In this document: piece after piece, positions 33,602 through 41,719 of the stretch
Position numbering within the stretch: the stretch's first letter is position 1
Layout: the number at the start of each line of letters is the position of its first letter
Assembly: GCF_025399795.1 (NCBI RefSeq)
Contig: NZ_JAODTZ010000060.1
Span: 1 to 50,884 of the forward strand
Origin: Streptomyces rhizosphaerihabitans
Lineage (GTDB): Bacteria; Actinomycetota; Actinomycetes; Streptomycetales; Streptomycetaceae
DNA: 50,884 nucleotides
Direction: 5' to 3'
Translations under genes and position numbers: made by a program
Notes under the pieces: model-generated
Seen by the model: only the letters and a program-made list of their open reading frames with translations
Databases searched by the model: none
What the model was told of the DNA's origin: nothing

Positions 33602-34759
33602 AGCGTTGTCCCGTAATCGGTGCACCTGTCTCGCCGTAGGGTGTGCGAGGCGGTGCAGTGGGCGCCGTTGGGATGGCCGCAAGGGAGTGCGCCGTTGAAC
33701 CGGAATCCCACCTGCTGCTTCTGTTACCTGATCATCGACCTTGATCAGGACCGGGGGGCGACCAAACTCAGGCTTGCTGCGGCCAGCCCGGAGCAGGCCG
33801 GTGGTGTGTAGCAGTGGGTGTACTCGCACTCAAGCTGTCTGCGCGATCGAGTCCACGCGAGTATCGACCTCTGGTGGGAGATGTGAAAGCCAAGGAGGCA
33901 GTCCCGGGCTGCTGATCACAGGGTGAAATGATCTTGCCGTGTCTGGTGTGATCACGGCGTCGGAGCCTTCCTGGACAGCCCTGTTCACCGGGCTGAGCCC
34001 GCGTCAGTTCGGGCAGCTGGTAACCGCACTCCGGCGCGAAGGCGCGGATCCAGTACGCAAGGACCGGCCGTGGAGCCTGACGCTGGAGGACCGCGTGCTT
34101 CTGGTTGCCGCGTATTGGCGGACGAACCTGACACTGCGCCAACTGGCGCCGTTTTTCGGGGTGTCCAAGTCCGCGGCCGACCGGATCGTCGACCACCTCG
34201 GCCCCTTGCTGGCCCTGCAGCCCCGCAAGCGGTTCCGCCGTGACGCCGTGCTGATCGGGGACGGCACCCTCGTCCCCACCCGCGACCACACGGTCGCCGA
34301 GCAGTCGAAAAACTACCGGTACTCGACCAACCACCAAGTCGTCACCGACGCTGGCACCCGGCTGGTCGTCGTGGTCGGCCGGCCTTTGCCCGGTAACCGC
34401 AACGACTGCAAGGCGTGGGAACTGTCCGGAGCCAAGGATGCCGTCGGCCATGCCACGGTGATCGCCGACGGCGGCTACCGGGGCACCGGTCTGGTCATCC
34501 CGCACCGCCGCGAACGTGGCCAAGAACTCCCAGCCTGGAAGGAGGAGCGCAATGCCTCCCACCGCAAGGTTCGCGCCCGTGTCGAGCACACCTTCGCCCG
34601 GATGAAGACCTGGAAGATCCTCCGCGACTGCCGTCTGAAAGGCAACGGCGTCCACCACGCCATGCTGGGCATCGCCCGCCTGCGCAACCTCGCCCTCGCG
34701 GGATAGGCGAACAGCAGTTGGAGCCCGTGCACGTCAGAGATCATTTACGGGACAACGCT
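33602..34759 (+). mobile_element. IS5-family insertion sequence (1158 bp) with perfect 15-bp terminal repeats
   Basis: Left end agcgttgtcccgtaa (33602-33616) is the exact inverse of the right end ttacgggacaacgct (34745-34759). It is flanked by a TA direct repeat (33600-33601 and 34760-34761), as expected for IS427-type members of the IS5 family. One intact transposase lies at 33939-34706. The 322 bases between the left end and the transposase are longer than usual and carry tgatcaca/tgtgatca arms around the start. Confidence 0.9.
33939..34706 (+). CDS. IS5-family transposase (intact DDE)
   Basis: A 255-residue transposase. An N-terminal helix-turn-helix region (LEDRVLLVAAYWRTNLTLRQLAPFFGVSKSAADRI) precedes the DDE catalytic domain: D108 in IGDGTLVPT, D177 in IADGGYRGTG and E216 in RARVEHTFARMKTWKI, with the LPGNRNDCKAWE block between. 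All three acidic residues are present and the frame is unbroken, so the element may be active. It cuts and joins at the 15-bp ends. GTG 33939 lies inside a tgatcaca/tgtgatca dyad (about 33915-33955) that could limit expression. Confidence 0.92.
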   Translation: MSGVITASEPSWTALFTGLSPRQFGQLVTALRREGADPVRKDRPWSLTLEDRVLLVAAYWRTNLTLRQLAPFFGVSKSAADRIVDHLGPLLALQPRKRFRRDAVLIGDGTLVPTRDHTVAEQSKNYRYSTNHQVVTDAGTRLVVVVGRPLPGNRNDCKAWELSGAKDAVGHATVIADGGYRGTGLVIPHRRERGQELPAWKEERNASHRKVRARVEHTFARMKTWKILRDCRLKGNGVHHAMLGIARLRNLALAG

Positions 34760-35052
34760 TAGTTCACGGCCTTGCCGCCCAATAGCCCAACCATGGCCCC
34801 GAAGCCCAAGTTGCAAAGGGTGGAGCAGGTGTTCATTGCCGACTTGGCTGCCTCGGTGGGCTTCTCTACGAAGATTCCGATGTAGAGGCTGGCCATGAGC
34901 GTGAGCAGCGTCATCACCGCCACGCATAGGAAGACCAGTTTGAAGTGCGCCGTTACTGTGGTGACGGCCGTCACCCCAGGCGTATGAGGCTCGACAGAGG
35001 CAGACGAGGTGCTCATAGCGCCAGAGGCGGGGTTCGTGACGCTCTCACTCAT
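34759..35052 (-). CDS. Small two-helix membrane protein ending exactly at the IS border
   Basis: A 97-residue protein: a Ser/Thr-rich head, then membrane segment FKLVFLCVAVMTLLTLMASLYIGIF (about residues 37-61), a loop with two cysteines and a weaker hydrophobic segment NLGFGAMVGLLGG. Start ATG 35052 overlaps the upstream gene's stop (ATGAGTGA) and has GGGGGGTGAG before it; GTG 35061 is an alternative. The stop TAA (34761-34759) consists of the IS target TA plus the first A of the IS. Removing the IS restores TAG at the same place, so the protein is unchanged. Confidence 0.65.
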   Translation of the reverse strand: MSESVTNPASGAMSTSSASVEPHTPGVTAVTTVTAHFKLVFLCVAVMTLLTLMASLYIGIFVEKPTEAAKSAMNTCSTLCNLGFGAMVGLLGGKAVN

Positions 35053-35425
35053 CTGACTCACCCCCCGTAGCTACTTCAGCTCCGTCCTTGCGCTTTGATC
35101 GATGGCTGCCGTCGCCTGATCGACGGTTGCCCTCGCCTGAGCGCGGGCTCGGTAGCCGAGGAGGGGGGCCTGGGCGCTTCGGGCGTTTGCCTTCGTCAGG
35201 CTGGTCATCCGCGGATATGGACGCCACGTGGGTCTGAGCGAACTTGGCGGCAGCGTCGGTTCCGCTGAACTCAAGTCGCTTTCCGTCTACCTCGACGATC
35301 ACGGTGGTTGCCCTTGGACGCCGAAGGGTGGTGTGCAAGATGCTGCGGACAGCGGAGCTGCCGGTCACAGCGGCGAGTAGTGCTCCTACCGGAACCAGTC
35401 GAAAGATCCAGTCCACCAGATCCAT
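35045..35425 (-). CDS. Small island protein resembling effector-associated component EACC1
   Basis: A 126-residue protein starting MDLVDWIFRLVPVGALLAAVTGSSAVRSIL, a hydrophobic helix, then RRPRATTVIVEVDGKRLEFSGTDAAAKFAQ (short strands with a VDGK turn) and a charged disordered tail rich in Arg, Ser and Gly. The middle resembles the EACC1 module linked to actinobacterial conflict and effector systems, but the match is short and tentative. GGGGGAAGGTGGGAC precedes ATG 35425. It overlaps the next small membrane gene, so the two are coupled. Confidence 0.6.
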   Translation of the reverse strand: MDLVDWIFRLVPVGALLAAVTGSSAVRSILHTTLRRPRATTVIVEVDGKRLEFSGTDAAAKFAQTHVASISADDQPDEGKRPKRPGPPPRLPSPRSGEGNRRSGDGSHRSKRKDGAEVATGGESDE

Positions 35426-35575
35426 GTCCCACCTTCCCCCTAGGTGTGCGGCGCAGCCTGGATGCGTTGAGTCGTGCCACAGATTGTGCCGTCTAAGCGG
35501 GCTGCTGCGCCCGCTAGTTCTCCGATCTTCGGAGCTGTGGAGAGGCGAGACGGGGACGCAACTGAGACGGACACT

Positions 35576-35610
35576 GAAAGGGCGGCACCCGCTGTGGGTG
35601 CCGCCCTTTC
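35576..35610. terminator. Hairpin terminator beside tRNA-Cys
   Basis: gaaagggcggcaccc (35576-35590) pairs perfectly with gggtgccgccctttc (35596-35610) over loop gctgt. It lies 20 bases beyond the 3' end of the minus-strand tRNA. Confidence 0.85.
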
Positions 35611-35629
35611 GTTCTGCCTGTTCAGGCGC

Positions 35630-35704
35630 TGGAGGCCGTGGCGGGAATCGAACCCACGTAACTCGATTTGCAATCGAGCCCCTGAACCACTCGGGCACAC
35701 GGCC
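35630..35704 (-). tRNA. tRNA-Cys (anticodon GCA)
   Basis: Read on the minus strand, acceptor GGCCGTG pairs with CACGGCC, discriminator U, encoded CCA (35632-35630). The anticodon arm is CTCGATT-GCA-AATCGAG, and the T-arm has GGGTTCGATTCCC. All arms close properly. Its 3' half is repeated at 30918-30958, marking it as the integration site of the island. Confidence 0.97.
35632..35672 (-). repeat. Right attachment-site copy within tRNA-Cys
   Basis: The 41-bp partner of 30918-30958, spanning acceptor 3' strand, T-arm and anticodon 3' side of the intact tRNA. Confidence 0.85.
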
Positions 35705-36085
35705 AGTCTCAGGTGCGGCACGGCTCACTCGTTCCGAACCTGATGGGTCGACCGTAGGCGGGGTGCGGGAGTGGGCTCAAGGGTTCCGGGAGCGCTGCAA
35801 CGCGACTGCCACACCCCGTTCACGAACCGCGGGGCGGCCGGATCGGGGTGTGGTCGTGCGGGAGGCTCCGCGGGCGTTCGCGCGGAAGGGACAGGCGCGG
35901 TTGTGAGAGGGGCTCGGGGCAGGGGCGCGCGACGCGAGGGCTTCGGGCGTGGCCGGGCGAGGGTTCAGGGCGCGGGTCGTGCGGGGCCGGGGGAGCGGTG
36001 GGGAGTGGTCCTAGGGCCAAAGGACCGGTTGATCACCGTCTTCGGACAGGAGTCACGGCGGGGTGCGCACCTTACGCTGACGGGC

Positions 36086-37525
36086 ATGACAGCAGTGGAA
36101 GCGCGCGAGGTCGCGACGACGGTTCCGTCCGGGGGGAACGGTGGCGTGCTGAGCCGGCCCTACCGGGCGCTCAGCATCGGCATCGTGTCCGTGGTGCTGG
36201 TGATCGCGTTCGAGGCGACGGCCGTGGGGACGGCGATGCCCGTCGCCGCGCGGGAGCTCGGCGGGGTCGGCCTGTACGCGTTCGCGTTCTCGGGGTACTT
36301 CACGACGAGCCTGTTCGGGATGGTGCTCGCCGGGCAGTGGTCCGACCGGGACGGGCCGCTGGTCTCGCTGGCCTCGGGCATCGGCGCGTTCGCCACCGGG
36401 CTGCTGCTGTCCGGGACGGCCGGCGGCATGTGGATGTTCATCCTCGGACGGGCGGTCCAGGGGCTCGGTGGCGGGCTCGTCATCGTCGCGCTGTACGTCG
36501 TCGTCGGGCGCGCCTATCCGGAGCGGCTGCGGCCCGCGATCATGGCCGCGTTCGCGGCGGCCTGGGTGGTGCCGTCCGTGGTCGGACCCCTCGCCGCAGG
36601 CGCGGTCACCGAGCACCTCGGCTGGCGGTGGGTGTTCATGGGGATTCCGGTGCTGGTCGGCGTTCCGCTCGCGCTCGCGCTGCCGCAGATACGGCGGCGG
36701 GCGTCCGGACACGCGGGGGCGGGCGAGCGTGCGCCGCTGGACCGGCGGCGCATCCGGCTGGCCTTCGGGATCGCGCTGGGCGCGGGACTGCTCCAGTACG
36801 CCGCCCAGGATCTGCGCCCGCTCTCCCTCGTGCCCGCCGCGGCCGGTGCGGCGCTGCTCGTCCCGGCCGTGCGCGGACTGCTGCCCCGCGGCACCTGCCG
36901 GGCGGCGCGCGGGCTGCCCTCCGTGGTGCTGCTGCGCGGGGTCTCCGCCGGCGCCTTCATCGCCGCCGAGTCCTTCGTGCCGCTGATGCTGGTCACCCAG
37001 CGGGGGTTGTCGCCGACGCTCGCCGGGCTGTCGCTCGCGGCCGGCGGCGGGACCTGGGCACTGGGGTCCTGGGTGCAGGCGCGGCCGCGCGTGGAGCCGT
37101 ACAGGGACCGCCTCATGTTTCTCGGCATGCTGCTCGTCGCTGCGGCCGTCGCCGTCGCGCCGAGCGTGCTGATCCCCGCCGTGCCGGTGTGGACCGTCGC
37201 CGTCGCCTGGGCGTTCGGCTGCTTCGGGATGGGTCTGGTGATCGCCTCGACCAGCGTGCTGCTGCTCCACCTCTCGGCCCCCGAGGAGGCCGGCACCAAC
37301 TCGGCCGCCCTGCAGATCTCCGACGCCCTGTCCAACGTGCTGCTGCTCGCCGTCGGCGGAGCCGCCTTCGCCGCCCTGGGAGGCGGCGCGGTGGCCCACA
37401 CGGCCACCGCCACGACGTCCGCCGCCCACAGCTCCCACCCGGCCGCCTTCGCCGTGGTGTTCCTGCCGATGGCGGGGGTGGCACTGCTGGGAGCGTGGGT
37501 GACGACCCGGCTTCGGGAACGATAA
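36086..37525 (+). CDS. MFS transporter (drug/metabolite exporter type)
   Basis: A 479-residue major facilitator with about 12-14 membrane segments. Typical motifs: VLVIAFEATAVGTAMPVAARELGG in helix 1 (the D/E-x-T-x-V-x-x-A-x-P type seen in drug exporters), GMVLAGQWSDRDGPL (motif A-like loop) and GRAVQGLGGGLVIVALYVVVGRAYPERLRP (motif B). Substrate cannot be deduced. ATG 36086 has no clear ribosome site, so a short-leader or leaderless mRNA is possible. The 381-base gap to tRNA-Cys upstream holds the tRNA promoter region and G-rich sequence without a convincing gene. Confidence 0.85.
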   Translation: MTAVEAREVATTVPSGGNGGVLSRPYRALSIGIVSVVLVIAFEATAVGTAMPVAARELGGVGLYAFAFSGYFTTSLFGMVLAGQWSDRDGPLVSLASGIGAFATGLLLSGTAGGMWMFILGRAVQGLGGGLVIVALYVVVGRAYPERLRPAIMAAFAAAWVVPSVVGPLAAGAVTEHLGWRWVFMGIPVLVGVPLALALPQIRRRASGHAGAGERAPLDRRRIRLAFGIALGAGLLQYAAQDLRPLSLVPAAAGAALLVPAVRGLLPRGTCRAARGLPSVVLLRGVSAGAFIAAESFVPLMLVTQRGLSPTLAGLSLAAGGGTWALGSWVQARPRVEPYRDRLMFLGMLLVAAAVAVAPSVLIPAVPVWTVAVAWAFGCFGMGLVIASTSVLLLHLSAPEEAGTNSAALQISDALSNVLLLAVGGAAFAALGGGAVAHTATATTSAAHSSHPAAFAVVFLPMAGVALLGAWVTTRLRER

Positions 37526-37564
37526 GTGGTACTGCTTTGACCCCATTTCCGGTACCGTCGTGGT

Positions 37565-37768
37565 ATGGCTATGAACCTTCGTCTGCGCGACGACCAGCAG
37601 GAGGCGCTCAAGCTGCGAGCCGAGGAAGAGGGGCGCAGCATGCACGCCGTAGTGCTTCAGGCGATCGACCGGTATCTGGAGCAGGAGGCGGACCGGGCCA
37701 CGGTTCGCCGCCTGGGGGCCAAGTACGCGACGGGCCAGGCCGACCTGCTGCGGAGGCTGGGGGAGTAG
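37565..37768 (+). CDS. Ribbon-helix-helix antitoxin
   Basis: A 67-residue protein of RHH type: MAMNLRLRDDQQEALKLRAEEEGRSMHAVVLQAIDRYLEQEA in two pieces, a short N-terminal strand followed by two helices with the GRS turn, then a C-terminal toxin-binding tail (TVRRLGAKYATGQADLLRRLGE). It should bind its own promoter as a dimer and neutralise the Doc protein encoded immediately downstream (start at the base after its stop). Start ATG 37565 (or 37571). No ribosome site is visible; TTGACC about 28 bases upstream and a GGTAC-rich partial dyad suggest a short-leader autoregulated promoter. Confidence 0.82.
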   Translation: MAMNLRLRDDQQEALKLRAEEEGRSMHAVVLQAIDRYLEQEADRATVRRLGAKYATGQADLLRRLGE

Positions 37769-38155
37769 ATGAAGTACCTCACGGTCCAGGAGGCCCTGGA
37801 CCTCGCGGAACTGGCGTGCGGGGAGCGGACGCCGGTTGCCGTGCGTGACCTGGGTCTGCTCAGCTCGGCTCTGCACCGTCCGCAGTCCCAGATGTTCGGC
37901 GTCGAGGCGTACACCGACCTCTTCGAGAAGGCCGCGGCGCTGTTCCAGTCGCTTGCCGCGAACCATCCCCTGGTGGACGGCAACAAGCGCATGGCGTGGA
38001 TGTGCACCGTCGTCTTCCTCGACTTCAACGGCACCGGGATGCTCGACGTCGACCAGGACGAGGCGTACAAGCTCGTCATCGAGGTGGCGGCCGGACATCT
38101 GGCGGATGCGGCCCTCATCGCATCGCGCTTGAGGGCGCTGCACGAGGCGATGTGA
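37769..38155 (+). CDS. Doc-type Fic-domain toxin
   Basis: A 128-residue Fic/Doc protein with the active-site loop HPLVDGNKRMAW (H66 to R74), where Doc usually has HPFxDGNKRTA; Phe is replaced by Leu. Start MKYLTVQEALDLAELACGE and middle LLSSALHRPQSQMFGVEAY are typical of the death-on-curing family. Doc enzymes phosphorylate EF-Tu and arrest translation. ATG 37769 directly follows the antitoxin stop, so the pair is translationally coupled. Pairing with an RHH rather than a Phd antitoxin is less usual. Confidence 0.88.
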   Translation: MKYLTVQEALDLAELACGERTPVAVRDLGLLSSALHRPQSQMFGVEAYTDLFEKAAALFQSLAANHPLVDGNKRMAWMCTVVFLDFNGTGMLDVDQDEAYKLVIEVAAGHLADAALIASRLRALHEAM

Positions 38156-38331
38156 CCTCGGTCCCATCCACCGGCGCCCCGGCCTTGTCCGCACGTCGTC
38201 GTGAGTCGGGCGCCGGTAGGGTGGCCCGGTTGTCATACGTAGCCGAGCCGCCCGCCCGCCTCCCGTCACGCCACATCTGACGCGCCGCGCGCGGACCCGG
38301 ACGCTCCCAATCGACACCCAGACCGGAGACC

Positions 38332-40134
38332 GTGACTACCACCGCCGCCAGCGCCTCCACGCACTCGCATCACCTCTCGCCCGCCTTCCCCGGCCGAGCC
38401 CCCTGGGGCACCGCCAACAAGCTGCGCGCCTGGCAGCAGGGGGCGATGGAGAGGTACATCCAGGAGCAGCCGCGCGACTTCCTCGCCGTAGCCACGCCCG
38501 GCGCCGGCAAGACGACGTTCGCGCTGACCCTCGCGTCCTGGCTGCTGCACCACCATGTGGTGCAGCAGGTGACCGTGGTCGCGCCGACCGAGCACCTGAA
38601 GAAGCAGTGGGCCGAGGCGGCCGCGCGGGTAGGGATCAAGCTCGATCCCGAGTACAGCGCCGGGCCGCTCAGCAAGGAGTACCACGGCGTCGCCGTCACG
38701 TACGCCGGTGTCGGCGTCCGGCCGATGCTCCACCGCAACCGCTCCGAGCAGCGCAAGACCCTCGTCATCCTCGACGAGATCCACCACGCCGGTGACAGCA
38801 AGTCGTGGGGCGAGGCCTGTCTGGAGGCGTTCGAGCCCGCCACCCGCCGGCTCGCGCTCACCGGTACGCCGTTCCGCTCCGACACCAACCCCATCCCCTT
38901 CGTCACCTACGAGGAGGGGAGGGACGGCATCCGGCGGTCTTCCGCCGACTACACGTACGGGTACGGGAACGCGCTGGCCGACCACGTCGTGCGGCCCGTC
39001 ATCTTCCTCTCCTACAGCGGCAACATGCGCTGGCGCACCAAGGCGGGCGACGAGATCGCCGCCCGGCTCGGCGAGCCGATGACCAAGGACGCCATCAGCC
39101 AGGCCTGGCGCACCGCGCTCGACCCGCGCGGCGAGTGGATGCCGAGCGTGCTGCGCGCCGCCGACCAGCGGCTCACCGAGGTGCGCAAGGGCATCCCGGA
39201 CGCCGGGGCGCTCGTCATCGCCACCGACCAGGACTCGGCTCGCGCCTACGCCAAGCTGATCCGGGAGATCACCGGCTCCAAGGCCACCGTCGTCCTCTCC
39301 GACGACACCGGCGCCTCGAAGCGCATCGACGAATTCGCCGCGAGCGAGGACCGGTGGATGGTCGCCGTCCGCATGGTGTCCGAGGGCGTCGACGTGCCGC
39401 GCCTGGCCGTCGGCGTGTACGCCACCACCATCTCGACCCCGCTCTTCTTCGCCCAGGCCGTCGGCCGTTTCGTACGGTCCCGCAGGCGCGGCGAGACCGC
39501 GTCCGTGTTCCTGCCGACCGTCCCCGACCTCCTCACCTTCGCCAACGAGATGGAGGTCGAGCGCGACCACGCCCTCGACAAGCCCAAGAAGGAGGGCGAG
39601 GAGGACCCGTACGCCGAATCCGAGAAGGAGATGGAGGAGGCGAACAAGGAGCAGGACGAGGACACCGGCGAGCAGGAGCAGTTCTCCTTCGAGGCGCTGG
39701 AGTCCGAGGCCGTCTTCGACAGGGTCCTGTACGACGGTGCCGAGTTCGGCATGCAGGCCCACCCGGGAAGCGCGGAGGAGCAGGACTACCTCGGCATCCC
39801 CGGGCTCCTCGAACCCGACCAGGTACAGCTGCTGCTCCAGAAGCGGCAGGCCCGGCAGATCGCGCACAGCCGCAGGAAGCCGGACGAGGAGGCGGATCTC
39901 CTCGAACTGCCCGCCGAGCGCCGCCCCGTGGTCTCCCACAAGGAGATGCTGGAACTGCGCAAGCAGCTCAACACCATGGTCGGCGCGTACGTCCACCAGA
40001 GCGGCAAGCCGCATGGCGTGATCCACACCGAGCTGCGCCGCGTCTGCGGGGGCCCGCCGAGCGCGGAGGCGACGGCGGGACAGCTGCGGCAGCGGATCGC
40101 CAAGGTCCAGGAGTGGGCCACCCGGATGCGGTGA
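38332..40134 (+). CDS. DEAD/DEAH-box superfamily 2 helicase
   Basis: A 600-residue SF2 ATPase. Motif Q/start KLRAWQQGAMERY, Walker A ATPGAGKTTF (about residues 53-63), VVAPTEHLKKQW (Ia), DEIHHAG (148-154, Walker B), LTGTPFRSD (III), and in the second RecA lobe VSEGVDVPRLAVGVYAT (V) and QAVGRFVRSRRRG (VI). A highly acidic segment follows (about 405-445, EKEMEEANKEQDEDTGEQEQ), then a C-terminal helical region (HKEMLELRKQLNTMVGAYVHQSGKPHG). The layout is that of an actinobacterial UvrB/RecG-like nucleic-acid translocase; substrate unknown. GTG 38332 follows CCGGAGACC. Confidence 0.88.
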   Translation: MTTTAASASTHSHHLSPAFPGRAPWGTANKLRAWQQGAMERYIQEQPRDFLAVATPGAGKTTFALTLASWLLHHHVVQQVTVVAPTEHLKKQWAEAAARVGIKLDPEYSAGPLSKEYHGVAVTYAGVGVRPMLHRNRSEQRKTLVILDEIHHAGDSKSWGEACLEAFEPATRRLALTGTPFRSDTNPIPFVTYEEGRDGIRRSSADYTYGYGNALADHVVRPVIFLSYSGNMRWRTKAGDEIAARLGEPMTKDAISQAWRTALDPRGEWMPSVLRAADQRLTEVRKGIPDAGALVIATDQDSARAYAKLIREITGSKATVVLSDDTGASKRIDEFAASEDRWMVAVRMVSEGVDVPRLAVGVYATTISTPLFFAQAVGRFVRSRRRGETASVFLPTVPDLLTFANEMEVERDHALDKPKKEGEEDPYAESEKEMEEANKEQDEDTGEQEQFSFEALESEAVFDRVLYDGAEFGMQAHPGSAEEQDYLGIPGLLEPDQVQLLLQKRQARQIAHSRRKPDEEADLLELPAERRPVVSHKEMLELRKQLNTMVGAYVHQSGKPHGVIHTELRRVCGGPPSAEATAGQLRQRIAKVQEWATRMR

Positions 40135-40139
40135 CGTCC

Positions 40140-40201
40140 GCACGGAGCGGCTTCCGGACGGGTGGCTTGCGCACGGAGCGGCCTTTCGGAAGGGGTGGCT
40201 T
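40140..40201 (+). repeat. Two imperfect ~30-bp units in the helicase-IclR gap
   Basis: gcacggagcggcttccgg with gggtggcttg follow each other twice (about 40140-40169 and 40170-40201), then a third eroded unit. The gap 40135-40749 (615 bases) contains no gene I can support. Confidence 0.55.
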
Positions 40202-40749
40202 GCGGGCGCGGTGATGTCCGGACGGGGTGACGTCCGTACGTAGTGGCATCCGGATGGCAGTGGTTTCGGGAAGCCGGCGGTTTCTGGAACCGGCGCGTCT
40301 GCCCAGGCGTCCATCGGACGGGGTGACATGGGGAACCGGTTACCTCCGGAGCCGGTGGTATCCGGAACCCCTGGCACGGGGTGCCGAGCCCCTGCCGCGG
40401 GGGCGTGTTCCGCCGGGGGAGGCGTGCGCCGCGGCCTGTGCGCTGCGTATACGAGCGGTGTACGCCGAGTGGTGCGCGCCCCACGTTCTGGGACAAACGG
40501 AATCAGTCCGTACCAGTGGATGCCCGGATTCTGGACGGAGGCTTCCGCTGAGCGGACCGGCTCGCTACTGTCCCGCTACGCACACGCCCCGTGGCAGCGC
40601 CGCCGCGGAGCGCAGCCGTGAAGCGACTGCGCCCGGGAAGAGCCCGGGTTGCCGGCCGACCGGCGGCCTCTGAAGCGCGTCGCCGACGGGACTCGGTGCC
40701 GCATCCGCCGTGCGGGGGCCGTCGACCTCACCACTAAGGAGTGGGCGTC

Positions 40750-41391
40750 GTGACCGCGGAGACCTCTCAGACGCTCGACCGGGGACTGCGCGTCCTCAAG
40801 CTGCTCGCCGACACGGATCACGGGCTGACCGTCACCGAGCTTTCGAACAAACTGGGCGTCAACCGGACCGTGGTGTACCGGTTGCTCGCCACGCTGGAGC
40901 AGCACGCTCTCGTACGCCGCGATCTGGGCGGCCGAGCCCGGGTCGGGCTGGGTGTGCTGCGCCTGGGCCGCCAGGTGCATCCGCTGGTACGGGAGGCCGC
41001 GCTGCCCGCACTGCGAGCGCTGGCCGAGGACATCGGGGCGACGGCCCATCTCACGCTGGTCGACGGGACGGAGGCGCTCGCCGTCGCCGTCGTCGAGCCC
41101 ACGTGGACGGACTACCACGTGGCCTACCGCGCCGGTTTCCGGCACGCCCTGGACCGGGGGGCCGCGGGCCGCGCGATCCTCGCCGCCCGGCAGGCGCCGG
41201 TGGGAGAGCCCGGATACACGCTCACCCACGGGGAGTTGGAGGCGGGCGCGAGCGGGGCCGCGGCGCCGCTGATCGGGGTCACCGGGGTCGAAGGCAGCGT
41301 GGGTGTGGTCATGCTGGCGGACGCCGTACCGGAGCGGGTGGGGCCGCGCGTGGTCGACGCGGCCCGAGAGGTCGCGGACGCCTTGCGCTGA
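40750..41391 (+). CDS. IclR-family transcriptional regulator
   Basis: A 213-residue regulator. The N-terminal winged helix is SQTLDRGLRVLKLLADTDHGLTVTELSNKLGVNRTVVYRLLATLEQHALVRR (about residues 6-57) and the effector domain follows (LREAALPALRALAEDIGATAHLTLVDG; RAGFRHALDRGAAGRAILAA; PLIGVTGVEGSVGVVMLAD). GTG 40750 has AAGGAG 8 bases upstream; an earlier GTG at 40741 overlaps that site. The effector domain is slightly short compared with typical 240-260 residue members. I recall an IclR-type repressor and an Lrp-type activator of hppD in Streptomyces; this gene could be that repressor, but it is 7 kb away and the link is only a guess. Confidence 0.87.
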   Translation: MTAETSQTLDRGLRVLKLLADTDHGLTVTELSNKLGVNRTVVYRLLATLEQHALVRRDLGGRARVGLGVLRLGRQVHPLVREAALPALRALAEDIGATAHLTLVDGTEALAVAVVEPTWTDYHVAYRAGFRHALDRGAAGRAILAARQAPVGEPGYTLTHGELEAGASGAAAPLIGVTGVEGSVGVVMLADAVPERVGPRVVDAAREVADALR

Positions 41392-41494
41392 CCCCGCCCC
41401 TCGGTCGCCGACCGCCCGTGCCTCCACCCGGCCACCTGACCCGGCGCCTCCACCCGGCTCCTTGCCCCGGCTCCTTGGTCGGCCGGGCTCTTTG

Positions 41495-41618
41495 CCCTGG
41501 GCCCCTTGCTCAGGACCTCCGGCCTCTTGGCCCGGCTCCTTGCCCCGGGTTCCTTGCCCTGGGCTCCTTGCTCAGGACTCCCGGCCTCTTGGCCCGGCTC
41601 CTTGCCCCGGGCCCTTGG
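41495..41618 (+). repeat. Two 62-bp tandem units between the IclR and protease genes
   Basis: Units 41495-41556 and 41557-41618 both run ccctggg.tccttgctcagg, then cggcctcttggcccggctcc. Shorter ccttgccccgg fragments flank them (41460-41640), so the whole 328-base gap is built from degenerate copies. Confidence 0.85.
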
Positions 41619-41719
41619 TCGGGGCCCCTTGGTCGGGCCCATGGCACCGGCCCGGTTCACGGACCGTCCCGCGGGACCTGTACGGAGGTCTCGCCGGGCG
41701 GTGACGTTAGATTGACCCC

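Larger units (their letters stand above)
30918..35672. mobile_element. Degenerate integrated island at tRNA-Cys
   Basis: Bounded by a 41-bp repeat of the tRNA-Cys 3' half (30918-30958 and 35632-35672; 39 of 41 identical), with homology ending at the anticodon (TTTGCA). The interior has lower GC than its surroundings (most obvious at 32520-33160), unrelated small genes, an endonuclease VII-type gene and an IS. No integrase, excisionase or replication gene is visible, so it is probably a remnant that can no longer move by itself. Confidence 0.7.

Noticed and set aside
40135..40749. Overlapping open frames between the helicase and IclR genes
   Set aside because: Low-complexity translations, no ribosome sites, no family resemblance in any frame.
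41392..41719. Repeat-rich gap as a CRISPR array
   Set aside because: Units are adjacent degenerate tandem copies without unique spacers.
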